This document shows, piece after piece, positions 51,136 through 60,034 of a DNA stretch of 64,000 nt; position 1 is the stretch's first letter, and each line of letters opens with the position of its first letter. A program made the position numbers and the translations under genes. Origin of the DNA: CAVSWT01 sp963777515 (GTDB taxonomy: Bacteria > Bacteroidota > Ignavibacteria > Ignavibacteriales > Ignavibacteriaceae); the NCBI GenBank assembly GCA_963777515.1, contig CAVZQU010000009.1:103588-167587 (forward strand). The letters are read 5' to 3'. The notes under the pieces were generated by a model. It was not told the DNA's origin, ran no database searches, and worked only from the letters and a program-made list of their open reading frames with translations.

Positions 51136-52233
51136 ATGAAAAATATTGTTCTAATTTTTCTTTTAAATCTACTAATATTATCCCCTTTCATACAGAGTCA
51201 GGATGTTATTACTTTTGACGATGAGGGTTGGAATAATGATCAGGTATTAACTTCAAATTTAACAACAGGTAATTATAAATTTTCAAGCAATAATATTTTT
51301 TATACAAATTACGGTTATGACTTTAACATAAATGAGAACAGCTTATATTATGTTTTTCAAAATCCAATTTCTGATAATATCACCATCACCACAAAAGATA
51401 ATTCACTTGTAAAATTCATAAGCGTTGATGCATACCAGGTTAGTGAAACAAGTAATGAAAGCCTAATTATAGAAGGATGGAATGGATCTAACAAGCTTTA
51501 TTCAAAATCCTTTTCCGGCCTGGATTCCTGGCAGACTTTAAGTTTAAATTTTGATAATATTAATAAAATTATTATTAGACTTCCCACCTCTTCAACAGCA
51601 AATTTAACTGATTATAATTTTGATAATTTTTCAATCCAAGCTGTTCCGATGCCTGTTGAATTGACTTCATTTAAAGCTGAATCAGGAGAAAAAGGTATAA
51701 GTTTAAATTGGCAAACTGCTACTGAAATTAATAATTATGGATTTGATATAGAAAGGTCACTAGTGGTTGCAATAATCCATAATTAGTAAATTGGGAAAAA
51801 ATTGGATTTGTAAAGGGTAATGGGAACAAGTAATAAAACTAAATAATTACAGTTTTGCGGATAATACAGTTAACAATGGAACAAAATATAAATATAGATT
51901 AAAGCAGATGGATATTGATGGGGATTTAAATATAGCCAAGGAATAGAAGTAACTGCAGATTTATTACCTAAAGGATTTAACTTATTACAAAATTATCCAA
52001 ACCCATTTAACCCGGCTACAAGTATTCAGTTTTCAGTTCCCAGTAAACAGTTTGTTAGTATTAAAATATATGATATACTCGGCAATGAAGTTAAAACTCT
52101 TGTTAATGAAATAAAGAGTCCGGGAAATTATAACGTGCAATTTAATGCATCTTCATTAACCAGCGGCATATATATTTACAAGCTAATTACCGAAGGTTAT
52201 TCTTCTACGAAAAAAATGATATTATTAAAATAA
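51136..52233 (+). CDS. Secreted protein with type IX sorting tail (paralogue 2), several frameshifts
   Basis: The ATG at 51136 after GAGGAGT is chosen over one five codons upstream. The signal ends near IQSQ. DVITFDDEGWNNDQVLTSNL, VDAYQVSETSNESLIIEGWN and SSTANLTDYNFDNFS are collinear with paralogue 1. At least three indels between 51770 and 51945 break the middle (KIGFVKGNG and YRLKQMDIDGDLN remain readable). The end LLQNYPNPFNPATSIQFSVP with KKMILLK at 52231 is the type IX tail. It is probably active in the organism. Confidence 0.82.
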
Positions 52234-52390
52234 TATCCAACAACACATTTGTTATCAATGCTAAAGCATATTAAAGGAATGATAAAATAATATTATAGTA
52301 ACAATAATTTTTTATTTACTTCCCAAAATAGAACTTATCAAGTTCAGCTCTTAGTAATTTAAATAGTTAAGCAATTCACTAAGCCAATAT

Positions 52391-52500
52391 AAGGTATTCC
52401 CTGATTGTTTGACCTCATCTTAAAGCATACCTTCATTCCAGAAAAACCAATTTTTTTATGTGGCGTATAAAACCACTAAGATAAACCGTTTAGGCGACAT
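52391..52500 (+). promoter_or_regulatory. Leader element of third type IX cargo gene
   Basis: AGGTATTCCCTGATTGTTTG and ACC (52392-52414) repeat the first leader motif almost exactly, with the core ending 93 bases before the ATG. AAGGTAT (52391-52397) can pair with ATACCTT (52427-52433), enclosing the motif. No Shine-Dalgarno sequence precedes the ATG; TTTAGGCGACAT adjoins it. Confidence 0.45.
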
Positions 52501-54631
52501 ATGAACATTAAGTTAAGATTTACACGATTAAGTTTAGTTTTATTAATTTTTACCACTTTTATTAAAGCCCAGGATATAATTACATTCGATAACCAGGCGT
52601 GGAATAATGATCAAGTATTAGCTTCCAGCTTTAGTTCAGGTAATTATACATTTGCGAGCAATAAAAATTTTTACACTAATTATGGTTATAATTTTAATGT
52701 AAACCAGATTAGCATTTACTATGTTTTCCAAAATTCAAGTACAGATGAAATAACAATTAGCACAAATGACAATTCACTTGTAGATTTTATTAGTTTAGGA
52801 GCATATCAGGTAAGTGAGACAAGTACTCGAAATTTAATTATTGAAGGATGGAACAGCACTTCGAAATTGTATTCAAAATCCTTCTCAAATGTTAACACCT
52901 GGCAAATATTAACATTAAACTATTCGGGTATCAATAAACTAGTAATAAAACTTTCGTCTTCTACATCCACTGCACTGGTGGATTATAATTTTGATAATTT
53001 TACTTTTAATAAAATAACTGCTGCTGCAGATACAACTTCACCTGAATTGATTAGCGCTTCCGTAATAAATCCCACTACAATAACGTTGATATTTTCCGAA
53101 GCAATTGACAAAAATTCAGCGCATGAATAAATTAAATTATTCCATAGATAACGGAATTACAGTTGATAGTGCTTCTATATCTTCTGATGGGAAAACGGTA
53201 TCTCTAATTACCTCACAAAATACGGCTAACCAGGTTTACACAGTAGTTGTAAGAGATATTAAAGACCTATCAGGAAACATAATTTCCCCAATAAAAAACA
53301 GTGCACAATATTATTATATTGGCGATTCGACTCCACCTGAATTAGTAAGTGCGGCTATCCTGGATTCAGTTACTGTTGAGCTTTTATTTTCTGAGAGAGT
53401 TGATGTTAATACGGCCCAGGTTATATCTAACTATTTTATTGATAACGGTATTAGTGTACAAAATGCTTATTTATCTTCAAACCAGAATAAGGTAACTTTA
53501 CATACTTCTCAACATATTTCAGGTCAGTCTTATAATATTGTTGTCCAAAACATAATTGATCTAGCTGGTAACTTAATTTCAAATAAAAACTCAGCCCGGT
53601 ATTCTTATTATGTTGATAATACTCCACCAAACATCTCAGGCATCTCAGCTACAAATAACAAATCTGTAACTGTAAAATTTTCGAAAAGATTGGATCCCAA
53701 TTCTGCAGCAAATAAAAATAATTATAATATTTCCAATAATATAAGAATCAACAATGTTAAACTGCAGCCTGATTCTTCAGAAGTTTTAATAAATACATCT
53801 CAAGCAGAATCAGGTGCTGAATATACTTTAACTGTTACTAATATTAAGGATAGGACCGGCAATAGAATTTCACCGAATCCGGAATCAAAAAATTACCAGG
53901 TCCCTGCTAAATCCAGTGGAGGTCATGGAAAAAATAAACTTCAAAGTGCAGCTTCTACTAGCTGGTATCAAGATTTTTCACCTGACAAGTGTATTGACGG
54001 AGAAGAGATGGATAATCCATTGTCCCGGTGGTGCAGTAATAAAGTTTTACCTGATACAATTGAATTTGATTTGGGTAAAATATATTCCATAGATAGTTTG
54101 CGAATTTCTTTTTACCAATGGGAATGCGGCGGGCAATATAAATACTCGGTTTACGCCTCAAACGATTTAAATAAATGGGAGCCTGTTGTTGAAGAAGTAT
54201 GGTCGGAAGATACAGAGTGGACAGAGATTATGTTTGAAGCTGTTGAGAAAAGATATCTCAAGCTAATATTATTGGAAAGCAACCAAAGTGCACCGGCAAG
54301 TATCTGGGAAATAGAAACATTTGGAGCCGAAAAAATTAGCGGAATAAAGACAATTGATGTTACCCCCGACTTATACCAGCTTTCACAAAATTATCCAAAT
54401 CCATTTAATCCAAGCACAATTATAAGATGGCAATCATCAAAAAGCGGCAGGCAAACTATTAAAGTATATGATATTTTAGGAAATGAAGTTGCAACGTTAA
54501 TAGATGAAAATAAACCGGCAGGAACGTATGAAGTTAAATTTGATGCTTCCGATCTCGCCAGCGGAATTTATTTTTATAAATTAATTACTGATGGGTATAT
54601 TTCTACAAAAAAAATGGTCCTTTTAAAATAA
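52501..54631 (+). CDS. Multidomain secreted protein with type IX sorting tail (paralogue 3), one frameshift
   Basis: The N-terminal 165 residues repeat the domain of paralogues 1 and 2 (DIITFDNQAWNNDQVLASSF). After it come three bacterial Ig-like units of about 95 residues, each with a DxTPPELxSA start and a YxVxVxxIxDxxGNxIS end. The first is crossed by a shift near 53125. A discoidin (F5/8 type C) domain follows (DIEFDLGKIYSIDS-type segment, LIL near 54265). It closes with SQNYPNPFNPSTIIRWQSSK and KKMVLLK. Total about 710 residues. The discoidin and jelly-roll-like parts suggest glycan or surface adhesion. Confidence 0.87.
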
Positions 54632-54655
54632 ATTGCCAATTAATCCAATATATTT

Positions 54656-54693
54656 AAACCCGGTTACTTGTAGAAACCGGGTTTATTTTTTTT
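54656..54693 (+). terminator. Intrinsic terminator of the multidomain type IX protein gene
   Basis: AAACCCGGTT pairs with AACCGGGTTT and a T-rich run follows. The same stem type (AACCCGGTTTCT) recurs after the DUF6266 gene. Confidence 0.85.
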
Positions 54694-54834
54694 AAATCAA
54701 CCTCACCCTACCCTCTCCTTAGATCAGAGAAGATTTTCATTTTTGCAATTTATCTTTAAATAGAATTTCTTATTCTTTTACAATTTATCTCTTCATATGT
54801 AGGGGCGTTAAGCATAACACCCTTACAAAATTAT

Positions 54835-55060
54835 TGATAGTATGATTGGTTTATTGATTGAGTAAGCATACAACGATCCCCTCTTAACCATAGTTAACTT
54901 TGTTTATCTTAAATAACCCTATCCAACCTTTCCCTTGAAAAGGGAAAGACTTATTCCCGGATAATCTTTTCATTTTTTAATTCTGTCGCGATATGATTTT
55001 TTGATTGTAAATGACTGTTTATGATGTAGATTTTGGCTATGATATTTTATTAACCTCACC
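54835..55060. repeat. Long direct repeat, copy A (226 bp)
   Basis: This stretch begins TGATAGTATGATTG and ends TTATTAACCTCACC. It differs from 59222-59447 by about five base changes and no length change, so identity is about 98%. It has no long reading frame and contains a CCCTTGAAAAGGG inverted repeat. Confidence 0.9.
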
Positions 55061-55220
55061 TTTATCCTCTCCTTATTAAGGAGAGGAAATTCATCGGTAA
55101 CGTCATTTATTTTTGTAATCTTTACTAAAAATATTTTTCAGTATTGATGCACCTTAACAAAATATTTATTGATAGAATGTTGGATGAATTGCTTTTTCGC
55201 AAATGTGATAATCCCCCTTA

Positions 55221-55290
55221 ATTAAAGGGGGTTGTTGGTTTTTATGATAGAATTGCCGCCATGTTTCGAAAAGCTCACATTTCGACAAGC
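55221..55290. repeat. Identical 70-bp block, copy A
   Basis: ATTAAAGGGGGTTGTTGG at the start through CACATTTCGACAAGC at the end is identical in sequence to 59621-59690. Confidence 0.9.
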
Positions 55291-55449
55291 CTGCCTATGT
55301 CAAAGCGGCTTCGCTCAGGCAGGCTCAATGTGACATTTGTGTTTCTATCTTATATTATATAGCGTTTTTGTCTCAATCGATATCATTCACGAAATGGTTC
55401 GTGACCGCCAAAGGACATTTCTTTTTTGAGAGTTATCATTGCATAGGTT

Positions 55450-55473
55450 GAACATCATAAATGATGTTCCTAC
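55450..55473. repeat. Palindromic dispersed repeat copy
   Basis: GAACATCATAAATGATGTTC followed by CTAC is the reverse complement of the element at 40469-40492. Confidence 0.75.
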
Positions 55474-55482
55474 AGTTTAAAA

Positions 55483-55516
55483 CAAAAAAACCCGGTCCGA
55501 TAAAACCGGGCTGAGT
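55483..55516 (-). terminator. Terminator of the ImmA/IrrE operon
   Basis: On the minus strand, CCCGGT/ACCGGG pairs over an eight-base loop and a run of seven T follows. It lies 11 bases past the ImmA-like stop. Confidence 0.85.
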
Positions 55517-55526
55517 TTGTATTTTA

Positions 55527-56303
55527 TCATTTTTCCCATAGTAAAGTAAGTACGGCATTATATCTATACATCGGGATATTTTGCTCATAAAGGAAATAAT
55601 CTTTTTTGTAATTGAAATCTTCCCAAAACCAGGCATCTGCAAGTATTAAATCCGGTTCTTTAGATATTTTTTTCCCTTTATAAAATTCATAAGCATAGGA
55701 TGAAGAAGTAACCTCACTACCGGTTCTTATAAAATTAAAGGGAAAATACTTATTTATCCGGCACCATTTAATAATTCCATCTTTGCTCATTATAACTGCT
55801 ACAGGGTGAGTTCCAATTTCAGCATACCTCAATGCAGCGGCACTTAAAGAAACATTAAAATATTCAGCAAGCATATCAAGGATTTGTTTGCTAAACTTTT
55901 TCCCTTTCGATTTGTTAATAAACCATTCTTCAGGCATAAGCAGTTCTGCAGCAAAGTCATTCGCATCTATTTCTGCTTTTATATTCTGTTTTATTCCACG
56001 TATATCAAGCCCGCTGCAAAAATAGCTTCCATTATTTTTACCTGAATTAAAATAATGCCCAAGCTCGTGTGCAATTGTAAATTTTTTCTGCCCTCCCTCA
56101 TTAATTTTATTATCGACAGATATTATACCAATACCATTTTTGAAAACTAATTCTCCTTCACTGGAAGCAAGATCTCTTTCCTCAATAAAAATATTTTCGC
56201 AGCCGGCAATTGCATAAAGATCAATTTGCAAAGGATCTTTTATAAACAAATCGCTTAACAATTTCTTTGCATTAGCTTTTGCCAGTATGCTCATTATCTT
56301 CAT
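55527..56303 (-). CDS. ImmA/IrrE-family metallopeptidase
   Basis: The 258 residues contain the zinc motif HELGH (His79, Glu80, His83, in KKFTIAHELGHYFNSGKN) and the third-ligand region AEIDANDFAAELLMPEEWF near 115. This is the ImmA/IrrE (DUF955) arrangement. The C-terminal 100 residues (VAVIMSKDGIIKWCRINKYF and later) are not recognised. Family members cleave repressors or regulators after a stress signal. It overlaps the preceding 137-residue gene by 32 bases, so both are coupled with the sigma-like gene. A regulator cleaved by this protease is a reasonable guess, with either neighbour as the candidate. Confidence 0.88.
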   Translation of the reverse strand: MKIMSILAKANAKKLLSDLFIKDPLQIDLYAIAGCENIFIEERDLASSEGELVFKNGIGIISVDNKINEGGQKKFTIAHELGHYFNSGKNNGSYFCSGLDIRGIKQNIKAEIDANDFAAELLMPEEWFINKSKGKKFSKQILDMLAEYFNVSLSAAALRYAEIGTHPVAVIMSKDGIIKWCRINKYFPFNFIRTGSEVTSSSYAYEFYKGKKISKEPDLILADAWFWEDFNYKKDYFLYEQNIPMYRYNAVLTLLWEK

Positions 56304-56685
56304 CCAAAAATTTTTTCAGCTTATCAAGCTTTTCAGCCTGGTTTTTTAATTCCTCTGATTTCCCATTAACCCCGGTATCCTGCTTTCTATAAGCAAACCC
56401 TAATCCGTCTAATGAAGAATCATCCTGATCTTCATTTAAAATTTTTCCTCCCAAATTTTTCAGCTTAGCAGCCGATCCTGATAAAAACTCTGAAGCCCTG
56501 TTTTGTTTGCTTCTCCCGATTTTTAGTTTTAGTTCTGCCTCCTTTTGATTAACAAAATTTTGTGCCCGCTCAATTATAGCATTAGGGTCTTCGCCCCTGG
56601 AAATAAAATAAGACCGAATATCTTCTTCATCTTCCAAAGGCTCCAGGAATATGTCGAATAATATTTTCAGCCGTTGATTGGTCAT
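56272..56685 (-). CDS. Unknown coiled-coil/charged protein in sigma-ImmA operon
   Basis: The 137 residues are highly charged with no membrane segment. MTNQRLKILFDIFLEPLEDE opens a helical region (about 1-60), and LKNQAEKLDKLKKFLDED closes a second helical part after a loose DQDDSSLDGLGFAYRKQD link. I recognise no family. It lies between the sigma-like gene (8-base gap) and the protease gene (32-base overlap), so it probably works with both, perhaps as an anti-sigma or the protease substrate. That role is inference only. Confidence 0.6.
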   Translation of the reverse strand: MTNQRLKILFDIFLEPLEDEEDIRSYFISRGEDPNAIIERAQNFVNQKEAELKLKIGRSKQNRASEFLSGSAAKLKNLGGKILNEDQDDSSLDGLGFAYRKQDTGVNGKSEELKNQAEKLDKLKKFLDEDNEHTGKS

Positions 56686-56693
56686 TTATACTC

Positions 56694-57332
56694 CTATGTT
56701 TGTTTAAGAATTTTATCTTTCAAGTCAATTGGTAAATTTTCAATAAGGTAAAAAGGAATTTGTTTAGCGATTTTACGCCTTATATTCCTAATAGTGTTCT
56801 CAACTACTTCTACAGTTATGCCTAAATAGTCAGCAATTTGTTTTTGCTTTTTGCCGGTAAGCATCTCATTAAAAACTATCTGTGCATCTTCGTCATCAAT
56901 AAGGATTTTATCCCTGCAGAATTCTTCAATCGTTTCTGCATCGATATTCCCTTCAATATCTTCAGGCGGCGTATTAATCAAATTGTTTATACTCTTTATG
57001 GCTCCTTCGCTATCTCCATCATCACAATCAGGAGACAAGACATACCGTTTTTCTTTTTTGACTCGCGCAGAGACCTCGCTAAATATATTCTTCCACAGCA
57101 CCTGTTCCAGTTTCCATTTGTCCTTATCCCAAGCCCTGGTGCCGTCTATTATATCGCCGAAAATCTCATGCATAATTCCTTCTGCAAGCGATGGGATTGA
57201 ATCATCAAACCCTAAAAAATTACCCAGCATTTTTTGGGTTTTATATATCATATCCAAGTACGTCTTTTGATCATTTGCTAAAAATAATGAAACTGCTTTT
57301 GCCCTCCTGCCCTGATTCAATTCATTATTCAA
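56694..57332 (-). CDS. Sigma-70-like (ECF-type) transcription factor
   Basis: The 212 residues end in a region 4 HTH: NEMLTGKKQKQIADYLGITV followed by EVVENTIRNIRRKIAKQI (about 155-190), typical of an ECF sigma factor. A region-2-like part near residues 40-100 (LAEGIMHEIFGDIIDGTR, KLEQVLWKNIFSEVSARVKK) is divergent. The acidic DCDDGDSEG linker is unusual. It is the first gene of an operon with an unknown protein and an ImmA/IrrE protease; upstream lies a 13-base inverted repeat and a divergent small gene. Promoter choice is unknown. Confidence 0.7.
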   Translation of the reverse strand: MNNELNQGRRAKAVSLFLANDQKTYLDMIYKTQKMLGNFLGFDDSIPSLAEGIMHEIFGDIIDGTRAWDKDKWKLEQVLWKNIFSEVSARVKKEKRYVLSPDCDDGDSEGAIKSINNLINTPPEDIEGNIDAETIEEFCRDKILIDDEDAQIVFNEMLTGKKQKQIADYLGITVEVVENTIRNIRRKIAKQIPFYLIENLPIDLKDKILKQT

Positions 57333-57366
57333 CTTTCCACCTTAAAATTTATTAATGTTTACTATT

Positions 57367-57423
57367 AATACTCTTTGAAATCAAGATTCCGTCAAAGACG
57401 AAATAATTTTTTTCGAGAGTATT
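57367..57423. promoter_or_regulatory. Inverted repeat in divergent promoter region
   Basis: AATACTCTTTGAA (57367-57379) and TTTCGAGAGTATT (57411-57423) are inverted repeats of 11 of 13 matches, 31 bases apart. They sit between the sigma-like operon and the divergent gene at 57446. A regulator or the sigma factor itself could bind here. Confidence 0.5.
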
Positions 57424-57445
57424 ATAATTTAGAAGGAAGAAAATT

Positions 57446-57811
57446 ATGACATACGGAAATAATTCAAATAGAAAAACAAAGCTTAGCTGGAATCCAATTG
57501 ACGTAATAAAACTGCATTGCAACAGCAATGTTCCCGCTTACTTTATGCCTGGTTTTCGGATAATTCATATTGAATTGCCGCCTGGTTCATGCCTGGTTGC
57601 CGCTATCGACTTACCTTGCTCACGGTTTGCTGATATTTTGAATATATCAACTAAAAAAAATTACATCTTAAAAAATATATGCACCCTGTTTAAGCAGCGG
57701 GTTTTTGAATCAAATCAGTATGATAATTTGTCTCCTCCTATTTTGTCATGGTGCGACCATGACAGCTGTAAAAATTCGTGTTGTCTTCATGCTTCGACAA
57801 GCTCTGCATGA
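57446..57811 (+). CDS. Small unknown protein, C-terminus doubtful
   Basis: The ATG follows AGAAGGAAGAAAATT. The first 95 residues are plausible coding sequence (MTYGNNSNRKTKLSWNPIDV, then FRIIHIELPPGSCLVAAIDL). The last 25 residues (CDHDSCKNSCCLHASTSSA) are translated from the dispersed repeat that starts near 57740, so the real stop is probably earlier in another frame, or the repeat has been inserted into the gene end. The family is unknown. It is divergent from the sigma-like operon. Confidence 0.45.
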   Translation: MTYGNNSNRKTKLSWNPIDVIKLHCNSNVPAYFMPGFRIIHIELPPGSCLVAAIDLPCSRFADILNISTKKNYILKNICTLFKQRVFESNQYDNLSPPILSWCDHDSCKNSCCLHASTSSA

Positions 57812-58065
57812 CGTCAATAATAATGTCACATTGAACTCAGTCGAAATGTGAGACAACTGTAATAATTCATGCTGCATCATGCTTCGACTCCGCTCAGCAT
57901 GACATGAGCAAGTTAACATTTACCATGTCACATTGAGCATGTCGAAATGTATGTCAGCTGTGAAAATTCATGCCGGCATCATGCTTCGACTCCGCTCAGC
58001 ATGACATGAGCAAGTTATACATTTACCATGTCACATTGAGCATGTCTGAAATGTGAGTTTAGCTA
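57738..58065. repeat. Tandem 102-bp repeat cluster (intergenic palindromic type)
   Basis: Two nearly identical units start at 57875 and 57977 (CATCATGCTTCGACTCCGCTC, AGCATGACATGAGCAAGTTA, then a GTCACATTGAGCATGTCGAAATGT element) with period 102. A degenerate third unit lies at 57786-57874, and a GTCATGGTGCGACCATGAC hairpin opens the cluster. The same elements are dispersed at 41.5, 59.2 and 61.4 kb. No gene is seen in 57812-58182. Confidence 0.8.
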
Positions 58066-58182
58066 AGAATGAAGATCATATTAGTTAGTCATTACTTTCA
58101 GTCTTCAAGCTAAGCTCAGGCTGACGGAATTTATAAAATAAAATTACAAATATTATTACTAAAATATATAGGAATAAATACA

Positions 58183-58871
58183 ATGGGTGAAATAAAAAAC
58201 GGGATCCTAAGTGAATTAAAAGGATCCGTAGGAAACATAACAGGCAGAATAGTTAACGGAAGAAATATATTAAGCAGGAAACCCGGCTTTAGGAAAGCAA
58301 CTAACGACCCGGCAACTTTAAAAAGAAGAGAACGATTTAAGCTTAATGTTAAATTCGGTTCTGCGGCCAGTTCATTTAATGAAATCAAGGAAGTGTGGAA
58401 AGCTCTAACGCCGGAAGGATTAAATTATTTCAGCTACATTGTCCAATCCAATTATAAACAGATTGGAGATGGAGTACTAACAAATAAAAATATAATTACT
58501 CCTTATGGTGGATTTCCATTGAGTGTTGCATCCAGTGATATTACATCTACTTCATTGAATATTGAAATAGCTGCACTTGCAGGCACAACAAATTTTGATA
58601 TGGATAGTGAAGTGAATGTAAAGCTGCATGACGGTTGTTTATTTGTATGGTGCAATAGATTCAAATTCAAAGCGTTATGAATTTATACCGGTTGAGTTTG
58701 AATAAGCAGGCATTTCAACTGGATAATCCGCTATCATTTGCAAAATCATTGTTGAAAGTTGACCAGGTAATATTTGAGAGCTACACATCGCATAAAGTAT
58801 TTGGAGCGATAATAACTCTTGATGCAGATGATAACCCGGTTAGGTTTTCTTCAACTTTCTGTATTGAATAA
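58183..58871 (+). CDS. DUF6266-family protein, two frameshifts
   Basis: The N-terminus MGEIKNGILSELKGSVGNIT, then GRNILSRKPGFRKATNDPAT, matches the start of the Bacteroidota DUF6266 family, in which a KGxxGxxxG motif is followed by R.xP. The middle has VWKALTPEGLNYFSYIVQ. The frame breaks near 58633 and 58708; the hidden frame reads VYLYGAIDSNSKRYEFIPVE. The last 45 residues lie in a third fragment to 58871. The full size is about 228 residues. The function of the family is unknown. It is flanked by the 102-bp repeats on one side and by terminators on the other. Confidence 0.7.
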
Positions 58872-58898
58872 AAAGCGAATAGAATAGTGAGAAATAAC

Positions 58899-58930
58899 AA
58901 ACCCAATTCTTTAGAGGAATTGGGTTTGTA
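58899..58930 (+). terminator. Terminator after DUF6266 gene
   Basis: AAACCCAATTC pairs with GAATTGGGTTT and is followed by a T-rich run. Confidence 0.8.
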
Positions 58931-58967
58931 TTTTTAAAATGAACAGCTGATGGCATGTATGTATATC

Positions 58968-59000
58968 AACCCGGTTTCTTTGAGAAACCGGGTTTATTTT
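58968..59000 (+). terminator. Second terminator-like stem
   Basis: AACCCGGTTTCT pairs with AGAAACCGGGTT and is followed by T-rich sequence; it is very similar to the stem at 54656. Confidence 0.75.
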
Positions 59001-59221
59001 TACCAAGAGAAAATCTACCTCACCCCCATCCCCTCTCCTTAGTAAGTAGAGGGGAGTTTGATTTGCAGTAAAATCAATTTATGATAGTTAAAAACTTTGA
59101 AGGCCAGCATGGACGATTCCATGCCATCGTTTTATATGCATTTTTTATTGGATAAAAAAGTCAGATATAATTTTCATATAAGTTTGTCACGGTGCAGACC
59201 GTGACAGCTGGGTAAAATAAA

Positions 59222-59447
59222 TGATAGTATGATTGATTTATTGATTGAGCAAGCATACAACGATCCCCTCTTAACCATAGTTAACTTTGTTTATCTCAAA
59301 TAACCCTATCCAACCTTTCCCTTGAAAAGGGAAAGACTTATTCCCGGATAATCTTTTCATTTTTTAATTCTGTCGCGATATGTTTTTTTGATTGTAAATG
59401 ACTGTTTATGATTTAGATTTTGGCTATGATATTTTATTAACCTCACC
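59222..59447. repeat. Long direct repeat, copy B (226 bp)
   Basis: This copy is about 98% identical to 54835-55060, same orientation, 4.4 kb apart. The interval contains the sigma/ImmA unit, the divergent small gene and the DUF6266 gene. Confidence 0.9.
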
Positions 59448-59620
59448 CACATGGTGGCAGGCCTACCCTATCCTTAGATCAGAGAGGATTTTCATTTTTG
59501 CAATTTATCTTTTCATTAATTTTGGGCATTAAATATAATGCCCCTACAAATTTAATGATTGAATGATTGGATGATTATTTATTAGCGAATAGTCAATAAT
59601 CCCCCTTAACCAAAGGGGGA

Positions 59621-59690
59621 ATTAAAGGGGGTTGTTGGTTTTTATGATAGAATTGCCGCCATGTTTCGAAAAGCTCACATTTCGACAAGC
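59621..59690. repeat. Identical 70-bp block, copy B
   Basis: This copy is the same sequence as 55221-55290. The spacing from the 226-bp repeat is 160 bases in region A and 173 in region B. Confidence 0.9.
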
Positions 59691-59975
59691 TCATGCTATC
59701 TATATTATGTGCCTACGATATCAGTCAGAAATGGTTTGCTATCCAAGCTCGAAGCCGTTTCGGCATAGGAGCTCAACATGACAAATGTTCATTCTATCAA
59801 CCTCACCTGCCCTCTCCTTAATAAGGAGAGGGAGTTGATTAGTAATCGCATCTTTTTATTTGTAATCTTTTCTAAATACATATTGTCCCCTCCTTGGAGG
59901 GGCGAGGGGTGGGTTTATTTTTTTATTTGTACTGATCGATTCATCACCATCAGATGTTCCTACAAGTTAAAACGC

Positions 59976-60010
59976 ACAAACCCGGTCCGATAAAACCGGA
60001 CCGGGTTTGT
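59976..60010 (-). terminator. Terminator of the sugar transferase gene
   Basis: ACAAACCCGGTCC pairs with GGACCGGGTTTGT over a nine-base loop. It differs from the ImmA operon terminator at 55483 by only a few bases and sits in a shared repeat context. Confidence 0.8.
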
Positions 60011-60034
60011 GTAGAGGCTCCAAAATATATTTAT

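Larger units (their letters stand above)
54632..55526. other. Mosaic repeat-rich intergenic region A
   Basis: About 900 bases with no credible gene. It holds a terminator (54656), short stretches of CTCACCCTACCCTCTCCTTA type, a 226-bp direct repeat, a 70-bp identical block, a CTTCGACAAGC-type piece, a palindromic element and the terminator of the ImmA operon. Pieces of the same sequences recur in region B at 58.9-60.0 kb. Confidence 0.7.
58872..60034. other. Mosaic repeat-rich intergenic region B
   Basis: About 1.16 kb without a credible gene. It holds two terminators, a GTCACGGTGCAGACCGTGAC hairpin (59187), the 226-bp and 70-bp repeat copies, CCTACCCTATCCTTAGATC-type pieces, part of the palindromic element and the terminator of the sugar transferase gene. 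The composition parallels region A but with pieces in another arrangement. Confidence 0.7.

Noticed and set aside
57738..58065. Possible CRISPR array
   Set aside because: The repeats are long, only two to three in number, contain internal palindromes and are not separated by unique spacers; no cas genes are near.
59778..59993. Plus-strand open frame of 71 codons in region B
   Set aside because: It is made of dispersed intergenic repeat modules and shows no protein-like composition.
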